NCBI GenBank assembly: GCA_030145625.1
Contig: JAQYVF010000028.1
Coordinates: forward strand, 1-52,331
DNA: 52,331 bases
DNA from: Desulfocapsa sp.
GTDB taxonomy: Bacteria; Desulfobacterota; Desulfobulbia; Desulfobulbales; Desulfocapsaceae
Direction of reading: 5' to 3'
Below the pieces are notes generated by a model. The model ran no database searches. It saw only the letters and a list, made by a program, of their open reading frames with translations, and was not told where the DNA came from. A program made the translations under genes and the position numbers. Position 1 is the stretch's first letter, and each line of letters begins with the position of its first letter. Positions 36,840 through 45,032 of the stretch are shown here, one piece after another.

Positions 36840-38816
36840 TCAGCAATCTATTATGTCAGTTGTTTTCAAGCTGTAATTCAATTTTTCTTTTTTCGGATTT
36901 TCAGCCCAGTGACAACACATCTGGGTAGATAAAAGAAACGTAATTAACATATTATCTCGATAACCAATATTTTCGGGAAGTTTCCTCTTAAATTTATTAA
37001 TTAAGCGGCCGACATATTTCTTATCAAAAATACCATAGTTATCGATGACAGGATCGGAAAGGAAATACTCAGCACTCTCAGTCAGTTTTCCATTAACAAA
37101 AAAGGATTTCAAATCCGGTGACATATATGGGCGTTTGGGACGATTAACAATTACAGAAGGTATGTTTTCTTCAAATGCCTTTGTTAAGAGATATTTTTGC
37201 TTTAAAATTTTCATTTTATAGCTATCCGGATAGTGAAATACCTTTTCTATCAACCTGTGATCCAGAAATGGATAACGGCCTTCCACACTATGAGCCATGG
37301 ACATTCGATCGCCCTGAGATGAAAGAAGGTATCCAGACAATAAACTTTTAATCTCTAGGAATTGATTCCTCTGCAACAGGCTCCATGATGAAAAATTATC
37401 CGGGATGGCTTGCTTGATTTTCCCCAACAGACCTTGATGATCAAAAGATAACTTGAAATCTTTATTAAAAAAATTGGCAATCGCCTTATTATTATGCACC
37501 CTGATATTCAGGCTGGCCATTTCATTCGTTATGTTCGTCAGAAAACCTTCGTAATACATCCGCATCATACCAAACTGTCGAGAGTCCTTATAATGCTGCA
37601 AATGGGGATAGAGACGTTTGATGAGCAGTGGTCTCAGCTTGGATTCAGGTTGTTTACGCCAAAAATCGAGAAGCTTAAGCTCTTTAAAAGAATCATAGCC
37701 AAACAGAATCTCATCTGCACCCTCACCGGTAAGGACAACCTTTATCCCTTGTCTGTTTACCTCTTCAGAAAGCAAAAAAAGAGGCACAGGGGCGGTCCTG
37801 AAAATTGGACGTTCAAGGTGATAAACCGCATCCGATAGCGTACGGTTAATCATCTCATAGTTGACCTTCACCTCAGTATGGTCGGTGTTGAGATGGGCTA
37901 CCATTTCCTGTTGATAAGTAGATTCATCAAAATCTTTATCAGAAAAAGCAACAGAAAATGTCTTGAATTGATCCGCCTTTATCCGGGAAGTCAAGTGGGT
38001 TATCACGGAGGAGTCAATGCCACCACTCAGGTATGTTGCCACAGGTACATCGCTCCGCAACCGTAATGTTATGGAATCTTGTAACAGCTCCTTAAACTCC
38101 CCAACTGCCTGCTTAAAAGATGGAGGGCTGGCAGGAGGAGTTGATTCGCCAATTTCATAATATCTAAAGGTCTTAGGGAAGGTATCTTCTCCATAAATCT
38201 CATAACATCCTGCTGGCAATGAACGGATATCTTCAAAAACCGTTGCATCATTCAGAGTGTTCCACAACAGGGCATGCTCAAAGAGATTATGCATATCCAA
38301 ACTGCGTTGATAACCCTTTATTGCATCAAAAGCCTTGACCTCTGAAGCAAAGTAATATGTTTTGCCAAGCTGCAAAACATAGAGAGGTCTTATGCCCAAT
38401 CTGTCCCGGGCCACTAAAAGTCTTCTTTCTATTCTATCCCACAACAACAGAGAAAATTGTCCGTTAAACCGAGACAAGGCCTCTGCTCCGTAGACTTCAA
38501 AAGACTTAAGGACCACCTCGGTATCACAATTTGTCTGAAATCGTATCCCCTTCTGTTCAAGCTCCTCCCGCAACTCAATATAATTAAAGATTTCCCCGTT
38601 ATAACTGATGGCATATCTTTCAGTAACCATGGGTTGATGCCCACCTTCAATATCAACAATTGAAAGGCGTACATGACCAAGGGAAACCTGATCCGTCCGA
38701 TACGTTCCCCACCCATCAGGACCACGATGCACCAGAGCAGACAGCATTCCCTCAGTAGTAGAAGGGCTATCCTCAGAAATCTTCGCAGCGTTATATATTC
38801 CAGCTATGCCACACAT
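36840..38816 (-). CDS. AsnB-like class II glutamine amidotransferase/synthetase
   Basis: A 658-residue asparagine-synthetase-type protein. Cys2 in MCGIAGIYN is the glutaminase nucleophile; RGPDGWG (31-37), SYNGEIFNYIEL (71-82) and the DTE motif near 98-100 complete that domain. The synthetase domain has YLSGGIDSS (262-270). The length and setting fit the amidotransferases associated with exosortase systems, which are thought to amidate EPS components. Another known use of such enzymes is amidating acyl groups for polyketide starters, as OxyD does in oxytetracycline synthesis. The adjacent ACP makes that worth considering. It lies 12 bp after epsI. Confidence 0.85.
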   Translation of the reverse strand: MCGIAGIYNAAKISEDSPSTTEGMLSALVHRGPDGWGTYRTDQVSLGHVRLSIVDIEGGHQPMVTERYAISYNGEIFNYIELREELEQKGIRFQTNCDTEVVLKSFEVYGAEALSRFNGQFSLLLWDRIERRLLVARDRLGIRPLYVLQLGKTYYFASEVKAFDAIKGYQRSLDMHNLFEHALLWNTLNDATVFEDIRSLPAGCYEIYGEDTFPKTFRYYEIGESTPPASPPSFKQAVGEFKELLQDSITLRLRSDVPVATYLSGGIDSSVITHLTSRIKADQFKTFSVAFSDKDFDESTYQQEMVAHLNTDHTEVKVNYEMINRTLSDAVYHLERPIFRTAPVPLFLLSEEVNRQGIKVVLTGEGADEILFGYDSFKELKLLDFWRKQPESKLRPLLIKRLYPHLQHYKDSRQFGMMRMYYEGFLTNITNEMASLNIRVHNNKAIANFFNKDFKLSFDHQGLLGKIKQAIPDNFSSWSLLQRNQFLEIKSLLSGYLLSSQGDRMSMAHSVEGRYPFLDHRLIEKVFHYPDSYKMKILKQKYLLTKAFEENIPSVIVNRPKRPYMSPDLKSFFVNGKLTESAEYFLSDPVIDNYGIFDKKYVGRLINKFKRKLPENIGYRDNMLITFLLSTQMCCHWAENPKKEKLNYSLKTTDIIDC

Positions 38817-38828
38817 AAATTCACTTGG

Positions 38829-39488
38829 TCACGGTACAGACAACTCACCGACATCAACAAAATTAATAAATAGAGGGTAAAAGGCCTCAATAAAATTGAT
38901 AGCACTCTGTTTTGCCAGATTATATTCAACATTGTCCAACGGCACAGAAACTCGGACAAAGGCATGTTGTTCGCCGTTATTCATGAGCTTGTTATATCCC
39001 ATATCAATCTTGTTCTGAACAATTTGTGTATTCGTCTGGTGGTGAGCCTGATACCAATACAAGACAAGTTCTTTCTCATTTGTCTGAGAGGTGATAATCT
39101 CATCATAGTAAATCTGATGGTCACCTGCGTTGAGAGTATGATGGGAAGGTTTCCCTTCTATTTTCCAACCTTGGCTGGGATAGCAAACAAGAGGCGAGTG
39201 TGCAGCATATGCCTTATTCGCAGTATAGTAATAGCCGATGTATAGATTTACTTTACCGTTAGGCCCCTCGTAATCCGCATAGAGATGATCGTCCAACTTC
39301 AACATTTCCAGTGAATTATCAGCAAGTTGCACCTGGCGAACGGTTTTATAATTCTCTATATTCTCCAAAAACTGTTTTATTGGTGGTTTACTAAGTGGTA
39401 CCGTGTCGTTCCTGGTATAGACAAAGACAGAGGTAACCAAAAACACCATACTCAGCACAAGCAGCTTTCTGTTTATTTTGCTTCCCAA
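38829..39488 (-). CDS. epsI: EpsI-domain protein, exosortase partner
   Basis: A 219-residue protein with one N-terminal membrane anchor (LLVLSMVFLVTSVFVY) and an EpsI domain. Marks of the family are the HSPLVCYPSQGW segment, LYIGYYYTA and VLYWYQ. EpsI-type proteins accompany exosortases, either fused or as a separate gene, and act at the outer face of the inner membrane; their exact role is unknown. The start is TTG 39488, supported by AAGGGA about 8 nt upstream, and it overlaps the exosortase gene by 16 nt. Confidence 0.8.
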   Translation of the reverse strand: MGSKINRKLLVLSMVFLVTSVFVYTRNDTVPLSKPPIKQFLENIENYKTVRQVQLADNSLEMLKLDDHLYADYEGPNGKVNLYIGYYYTANKAYAAHSPLVCYPSQGWKIEGKPSHHTLNAGDHQIYYDEIITSQTNEKELVLYWYQAHHQTNTQIVQNKIDMGYNKLMNNGEQHAFVRVSVPLDNVEYNLAKQSAINFIEAFYPLFINFVDVGELSVP

Positions 39489-40309
39489 TATTCCAATCCC
39501 TTATGGAGGAGCAACAACATTATCATGGCCATGCCGAAAAGCATCAAACCAGTCATGGTGTGCAACGAACCTTCCGTAAGATCCAAACTGAAGAGATGGA
39601 ACAGGAGTATCATTGCAGTCACTCTGATTATATTAATAAGAATAGCGATTGGTAGACTTGCAATCAGGAGAACCAGCTTAGAAACTTTTGTTTCAAGCAT
39701 GAAATATCCCATGATAATACTCAGAGTCACCAGGCTAATGATCGACCGCATCCCGCTGCATGCCTCTACAACCTCAAAACTTTTTGTCGGAATATTCATA
39801 ACATTGCCTTCACGCAGAATAGGCACACCAAACATCCCAACTACCAGCTCGCTCACTTGAGAAACTTTTAGTTGGAGGGGGAAGGTAAGGTTAACATAAA
39901 GTTGCTCTGGTACAGGAATGAGCAGCAGAAGGAGAATTAACGGGGTAAAGAGTTCCCAGGCAGCATTAATGCCAGCCAAGTAGACAAGTACGCCGAGAAC
40001 AGTCAGGACCATTGACAGGGAAATAATGGTATGAACCTGGGTCAACATGGCAAAAAAGTAAAAGAGCGTGGCAAACAGTACAAGGATCAAGCCTCCGGAG
40101 GAGTATCGCACCTGGTCGCAAACCAAGACAGATCGTTTATCCCACACCATATACAAGATAATTGGAAGAATGAGAAATGCGTGACTGTACTCTTCCAGAG
40201 TCAACCATTTTTCCACAAGGAGTTGAAAAATTGGGTAATAGCTTGCAGCAAAAAGAGCGCATACCAGCAAGGCTAATATAATTGTGTTGGTGTTCTTTCT
40301 GATTACCAT
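39473..40309 (-). CDS. Exosortase (PEP-CTERM transpeptidase-like)
   Basis: A 278-residue integral membrane protein with about eight helices. The Cys-Arg-His triad of the exosortase/archaeosortase family is visible: Cys184 in VEACSGMRSI, Arg229 in LINIIRVTAM and His250 in LHTMTGL. It should recognise the PEP-CTERM tail, cleave after it, and probably attach the protein to an acceptor. The likely substrate in this window is the protein at 44263-44859. It is a short type with a separate EpsI. Subtype (XrtA and others) cannot be fixed by eye. Confidence 0.88.
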   Translation of the reverse strand: MVIRKNTNTIILALLVCALFAASYYPIFQLLVEKWLTLEEYSHAFLILPIILYMVWDKRSVLVCDQVRYSSGGLILVLFATLFYFFAMLTQVHTIISLSMVLTVLGVLVYLAGINAAWELFTPLILLLLLIPVPEQLYVNLTFPLQLKVSQVSELVVGMFGVPILREGNVMNIPTKSFEVVEACSGMRSIISLVTLSIIMGYFMLETKVSKLVLLIASLPIAILINIIRVTAMILLFHLFSLDLTEGSLHTMTGLMLFGMAMIMLLLLHKGLEYWEAK

Positions 40310-40403
40310 TAAACTTCAACATTATTTGGTGCGCATGACACACCCTGCATTCAACAACTGATTTATCTAAAAACAGAAGCGATTAAAGCCATAATCACAT
40401 TTC

Positions 40404-41816
40404 CTACACAGCCCCTTTTGACTTCAAAACAGACGGAATAGTCTTCAACAAAATTTTCAGATCCAACCAAAGAGACCAGGTTTCAATATATTCCAGGTCG
40501 AGCTCCAGCCATTTATGGAATGGCAGATTACTCCTCCCTGAAATTTGCCAGATACAGGTAATCCCAGGATTGACACTGAAACGTTTGCGTTGAATTCCCT
40601 TATCAAAGAGATCGACATCACGGGTGGACATGGGCCGGGGCCCAACCAGACTCATTTCCCCCCGTAACACATTAAACAATTGCGGAAGCTCATCTATGCT
40701 GCTTTTTCGAAGAAAATGCCCCACTTTTGTCACGCGTGGGTCATTGGTCATTTTAAAAATAGGCCCCTCCGCCTCATTTAAATGCTCGATTTCTTTGAAT
40801 CTCTCTTCCGCATCAATATACATGGAGCGCATCTTGAACATGGGAAAAAGATGCTTCCGCAAGCCAACCCGTTGCTGCACAAAAAATATCGGGCCGGGAG
40901 AATCCAGTTTAACGGCGATTGCAGCAACTGCGAGAATTGGCAAAAAAATCGGCATTGCCAGCAGGGTAACCGTAACATCGAAAATGCGTTTCACCAGTAG
41001 TTGGGTGTCATCCTGGGAAACTGGTTCCAGCGTCAATAAGGGTGCATCTCCCATCTGGGTCAGGCTGATACGGGCGACATGCAAATTAAAAACATCTGCC
41101 ATAAAACGTAATTTAATGCCCTCCAGTTCACAGGCCAGAACGATAGGTTCAGCGTCGTTCAGCAAGGAGCGAGGGATTGCGATAATCACCTCATCGACCA
41201 CATGATTTTTCAGGATATCACTGATATTGTCAACAGCACCTATGACAGGAACATCATCAACAAACTGCCCAACCCGCGTATGGTCAGGGTCGAGATGGCC
41301 GACAATTTCAACCCCCCAGTCTGACTGTTTTTTGAGGCCCTGCACTAATTCTTTTGCTCTTTCGCCCGTACCGATGATCAATATCTTTAATGAATGCTCT
41401 CCACTTGCCACTGCACGATTAAAATATATCTTTGTTACAACACGAACAGTTACGAGTGCAATTAACTCCACAACAGCAAATGCCAGAATCACTGCGCGAC
41501 TGACATATTGAATATTTAAAAAAAACAAAAGAATTAAAAGGATACCAATAGCAAGAGAGACGCCACGAGATACAGCCCAGACATACCATTTAATCGTAGT
41601 ATGCCGAGGAAGATCGTATGCACCGAAATGAGAGAGAAAAGTAACTAATAACACCAACAAAAGAGGAAGGAGAAACAAATGGGAAACAAAATCAATATCC
41701 TCTCCCGCAGTCAATATATCTCTAGCCAAAAACGAAAGCAGAAACATTACAATGGATAATAGAACATCCAACAGAAAAACAGTCCTATTGAGCTCTATTG
41801 AACGAGCATCATACAT
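40404..41816 (-). CDS. Undecaprenyl-phosphate sugar phosphotransferase (priming)
   Basis: About 470 residues. Four to five N-terminal helices are followed by a CoA-binding-like domain (LKILIIGTGERAKELVQGL) and a last membrane segment. The catalytic domain of the bacterial sugar transferase family holds LDSPGPIFFVQQRVGL, FKMRSMYIDAEERF, LRKSSIDELPQLFNVLRGEMSLVGPRP and PGITCIWQISGRS. It moves sugar-1-phosphate, often glucose or galactose, to undecaprenyl phosphate, the first step of EPS synthesis. I choose ATG 41816 because CAGGGGG lies just upstream, six codons inside a possible TTG. It is the first gene of the long minus-strand series. Confidence 0.88.
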   Translation of the reverse strand: MYDARSIELNRTVFLLDVLLSIVMFLLSFLARDILTAGEDIDFVSHLFLLPLLLVLLVTFLSHFGAYDLPRHTTIKWYVWAVSRGVSLAIGILLILLFFLNIQYVSRAVILAFAVVELIALVTVRVVTKIYFNRAVASGEHSLKILIIGTGERAKELVQGLKKQSDWGVEIVGHLDPDHTRVGQFVDDVPVIGAVDNISDILKNHVVDEVIIAIPRSLLNDAEPIVLACELEGIKLRFMADVFNLHVARISLTQMGDAPLLTLEPVSQDDTQLLVKRIFDVTVTLLAMPIFLPILAVAAIAVKLDSPGPIFFVQQRVGLRKHLFPMFKMRSMYIDAEERFKEIEHLNEAEGPIFKMTNDPRVTKVGHFLRKSSIDELPQLFNVLRGEMSLVGPRPMSTRDVDLFDKGIQRKRFSVNPGITCIWQISGRSNLPFHKWLELDLEYIETWSLWLDLKILLKTIPSVLKSKGAV

Positions 41817-42457
41817 ATTTTCCCCCTGTAGCAATTCCGAATTCCAGCAGTGTTTTCATCGTTAGAATATTTGATCATCCAAAAATGTTAAATCGATAAT
41901 CTGCCCCTATAGTAGAAGCGGTTTCAACCGCGCCCCCCCCCCAATGCTGCAACAGACATGCGAGTCTGCGCCGAGACCGATTCGCGAATGAATTCGCTCC
42001 TACTGGAAACATACTCCTTTTGTTATTCTTTTTCTTCCCCATCCGAAGAAACTGTCTTTGCAAGCGCGGATAGGGCAGCTTCCGATATCAAAGAAAACGA
42101 GTCCTGGGCTATGTGTAGGAGTGGTTTCAACCGCAAACAGCCCCCGCACTGCTGAAACAGACATACGGGCCGCGCCGAGACCGATTCGCGAATGAATTCG
42201 CTCCTGCAGGAAGGACATAACTATTTTTTCGATCTGCCCTCCCAACACAGACACAATAAAACATCTCATTTCCGGACAGACTGAAGATAGCAGAGTTTTG
42301 TAACGGGTATCTTTACCACTTAGGTGAGTTATTTCAGGAAGGTCCCTGAAGAGCCTGTCACTTTTCAGTATTCATCTTAAGCTCTTTCAGTGAATAGGAG
42401 ATCATCACGTTATTCTCATGCAGCTTTCGCAATACCTTACTTATCAACCCTTTCAAC
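41817..42457. repeat. Intergenic region with two pairs of hairpin repeats
   Basis: Between galE and the priming transferase lie four copies of a short palindromic repeat, at about 41911-41932, 41980-42003, 42114-42137 and 42184-42210. They form two composite pairs: a GCGGTTTCAACCGC-type hairpin, a related spacer (CAGACAT...GCGCCGAGACCGA), then a GCGAATGAATTCGC-type hairpin in the opposite sense. The same repeat family occurs at 51145-51860. The promoter of the minus-strand series is presumably here, but I cannot point to a convincing one. No gene is evident. Confidence 0.75.
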
Positions 42458-43471
42458 TCAAGAAAAACCTTTAGGATTTTGAGACTGCCATCGCCATGTA
42501 TCCTCGCACATCTCTTCCAAATCACGAGTAGCTTTCCAGCCCAGTTCTTTTTCAGCAAGAGCAGGATCAGCATAGCACTGAGCAATATCCCCGGGCCTGC
42601 GACCAACGATGCGGTATGCCACTTTTCTCCCTGAAACCTTTTCAAAAGCCTTGACTATATCAAACACACTATAACCATGCCCTGTACCAAGGTTATATAT
42701 AACCACACCAGGATTTGCTGCTAACTTTTCAAGAGCTTTCAAGTGACCAAGTGCCAAATCCACAACATGAATATAATCGCGCACACCAGTTCCGTCCGGA
42801 GTTGGGTAATCATTACCAAAGACTGAAAGTTTTGGAAGTGTACCAATAGCAACCTGTGAGACGTAAGGCATCAAATTATTGGGAGTTCCTGAAGGACATT
42901 CTCCAATCCTGCCACTTTTGTGAGCACCAACCGGATTAAAATAACGAAGCAGAACAACATTTAATTCAGGATCTGCAACGTGTAGATCCTTTAGGATATC
43001 TTCAACCATTAATTTGGTACGACCATAAGGATTTGTGCATGACAGAGGAAAATCCTCTCTAATTGGAACACTATAAGGATCACCATAAACGGTTGCAGAG
43101 GAGCTAAAAACGATATTTTTCACATTATTTTCCGCCATGGCGCGACAAAGATTTAAGGTGCCGATGATGTTGTTTTCATAATAGAGTTGCGGTGTTTTCA
43201 CTGAATCCCCTACTGCCTTGAGACCAGCAAAATGGATCACAGATTCTATATCAGAGCAGGAGGTAAAAACATTCTGCACAGCTTTCTGATCTAACAAATC
43301 AACTTCATAGAACTCTATTCTTTTCCCTGTCAGTTCCTCTACTCTACGCAGACTTTCCGGAATTGAATTAGAAAAATTATCAATTGCAATAACACCAAAG
43401 CCTGCATTTAAAAGTTCAAGACATGTATGGCTACCAATATATCCTGCTCCGCCTGTTACAAGAATATTCAT
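42458..43471 (-). CDS. galE: UDP-glucose 4-epimerase
   Basis: A 337-residue extended SDR that interconverts UDP-glucose and UDP-galactose (or the N-acetyl forms). The start [20 protein letters not shown], the DNFSNS segment, [21 protein letters not shown], the Y-x3-K in [40 protein letters not shown] and the C-terminal [13 protein letters not shown] all match GalE. It supplies an activated sugar for the EPS genes downstream. It is separated from the priming transferase by a repeat-rich gap, so it may be transcribed on its own or read through. Confidence 0.95.
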   Translation of the reverse strand: MNILVTGGAGYIGSHTCLELLNAGFGVIAIDNFSNSIPESLRRVEELTGKRIEFYEVDLLDQKAVQNVFTSCSDIESVIHFAGLKAVGDSVKTPQLYYENNIIGTLNLCRAMAENNVKNIVFSSSATVYGDPYSVPIREDFPLSCTNPYGRTKLMVEDILKDLHVADPELNVVLLRYFNPVGAHKSGRIGECPSGTPNNLMPYVSQVAIGTLPKLSVFGNDYPTPDGTGVRDYIHVVDLALGHLKALEKLAANPGVVIYNLGTGHGYSVFDIVKAFEKVSGRKVAYRIVGRRPGDIAQCYADPALAEKELGWKATRDLEEMCEDTWRWQSQNPKGFS

Positions 43472-44262
43472 GATCTAAAATTTTTCTCTGGACCAGATGT
43501 TTGAGTTCAAGATATCCCAAAAAACATATTTGACATTTATTGCTGGCATCAATTTTTCTTATGCGCACGACATACACTAAATCCTGTGTCTTAGTCTTTT
43601 CTGAGATAAATATTATGTAGACAAATAATAGCATGGGTAGTGACAACAACCCAAAAACCTATAAATAGCCTATTGTAAAGACTCTTGAAGAGCAATCACT
43701 TTTTACAGGAATGAGAAAAACTAGTATTTATACCTATATCCTACTCAGGAAAAATTTAATTAGAACAAAGTGCTTTTCCTTCAACTGATGTGGTAGCCAA
43801 GCGGCTTGTTCGATAGGTTTTAGAGAGAAAGAGGAATCAAAAGGATTACTACTTAACAATGATTCTCCGAAAACCAGACTTAAAACCACCCTCTGCAAGA
43901 AAATATATTATTCTCTTTTAGCAAAGATAAAAGCAAAAACACCTTTTTATCACCATTAATTGATTAATAACCTCATCGAACAAACAAAAACAACATCTGT
44001 ACCCGCACTTCTCAATATTCACATTTCAACGAACGATCATGATGTTAAAAAAACAATACGACAATCATTCTCATATTTTCCTCTTTTTCTGAGGATCTCA
44101 CTACGATTAAAAATCATTTTTTTTGAAAAATAGGTATATATACGGATTTTATTTTTTCCTAAAAGGTTTATGCTGGCAACAATTCATAATCTTAAAAACA
44201 TTTACTGATTGTATATTCACAGACAACAACCTCTGCTGTTGGTTAAAAAAAGGAAGAATATC
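43472..44262. promoter_or_regulatory. Long AT-rich divergent intergenic region
   Basis: This 791-bp region separates galE (minus) from the PEP-CTERM gene (plus) and should contain both promoters. It is strongly AT-rich with many A/T runs. A GG-N10-GC spacing at 43796-43810 only partly resembles a sigma-54 site. A TTGAAA at about 44132 with an AT-rich box 17 nt further could be a sigma-70 type promoter, but the match is weak. No gene or riboswitch that I recognise lies here. Confidence 0.4.
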
Positions 44263-44859
44263 ATGAAAAAAACAATTCTCATGACTGCGTTACTTGCCGG
44301 AGCAGGTGTTGGAATGCTTACGACGAGTTCCATGGCCACAATCTTGACTGACACCACCTATTTCACTGCAACAGGTACTGACTCTCCAGACGATTACGTG
44401 GCTCATGGTGTAGGAGATGTAAATTTTCTCGAAGGGATTGGAGATTGGGTTGTTTGGCAACATCTTTATGAATTTGACCCAGCACTAGATACATTAAATT
44501 CAGGAACACTTGAACTTACAGTAAGAGATGATGAGACTGATTATTGGTGCGGTATCGAGTTGGGACTAACCTTATTTGAAGATGGATGGAGTCTTGTTAA
44601 AGACAGTGGTTGGGACGATTTAGATACAGGAACCTATGACTTTGACCTTTCATTAGATGTATTAGCAGATGGGGTATTTACTGTTGGCTTAGTCTCATTA
44701 TTTGGAGATTTTTATATTGACCAATCAGTATTAACCATAGATTACAATCCCATTTCCTTACCTAGCACCCCAGTCCCCGAACCCGCCACCATACTCTTGT
44801 TCGGCACAGGCCTCATTGGTCTTGTCGGATTGAGCCGTAAAAAAAGCAAGAAATCCTAA
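44263..44859 (+). CDS. PEP-CTERM sorting-domain protein
   Basis: A 198-residue exported protein. The signal peptide is MKKTILMTALLAGAGVGMLT and cleaves near TSSMA. The mature part is acidic and beta-rich with few Cys (one, in TDYWCGIEL). The tail VPEPATILLFGTGLIGL followed by RKKSKKS is a textbook PEP-CTERM signal: motif, hydrophobic segment, basic end. It is probably the local exosortase substrate, anchored or released with the EPS. AAGGAAG precedes ATG 44263, which also fits the signal peptide better than an upstream start. A strong terminator follows it, so it is transcribed alone. Confidence 0.92.
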   Translation: MKKTILMTALLAGAGVGMLTTSSMATILTDTTYFTATGTDSPDDYVAHGVGDVNFLEGIGDWVVWQHLYEFDPALDTLNSGTLELTVRDDETDYWCGIELGLTLFEDGWSLVKDSGWDDLDTGTYDFDLSLDVLADGVFTVGLVSLFGDFYIDQSVLTIDYNPISLPSTPVPEPATILLFGTGLIGLVGLSRKKSKKS

Positions 44860-44892
44860 ACTGCAACGAGAAAACAACCTGCTTTTCTTTCA

Positions 44893-44930
44893 ACCCACTG
44901 TAACTTCGGTTATAGTGGGTTTTTCTTTTT
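44893..44930 (+). terminator. Rho-independent terminator after the PEP-CTERM gene
   Basis: A 13-bp stem with one G-T pair (AACCCACTGTAAC / GTTATAGTGGGTT) closes on a stable TTCG tetraloop and is followed by TTTCTTTTTATT. It lies 34 bp after the stop codon. It separates this probably abundant transcript from the exporter gene downstream. Confidence 0.9.
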
Positions 44931-45032
44931 ATTGATGTTCTCATCTACATTCCTGTAAAATTGACATACAGATTTGCCTATTGCCGGATTTACTCCCACA
45001 CTAACAATACCCCACAACCAAACGATACGACT

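Noticed and set aside
36840-38816. AsnB-like gene as a housekeeping asparagine synthetase
   Set aside because: Its position between epsI and an ACP gene and the length of 658 residues fit a pathway-specific amidotransferase better, although activity is not proven.
42358-42645. A 95-codon minus-strand frame overlapping the end of galE
   Set aside because: Most of it lies in galE in a different frame and galE is complete to its normal C-terminus; the short extra part has no recognisable domain.
43796-43810. Sigma-54 promoter for the PEP-CTERM gene
   Set aside because: The GG-N10-GC spacing fits but the flanking bases (TGGTAG, CGGCTT) match poorly, and it is more than 450 bp from the start codon.
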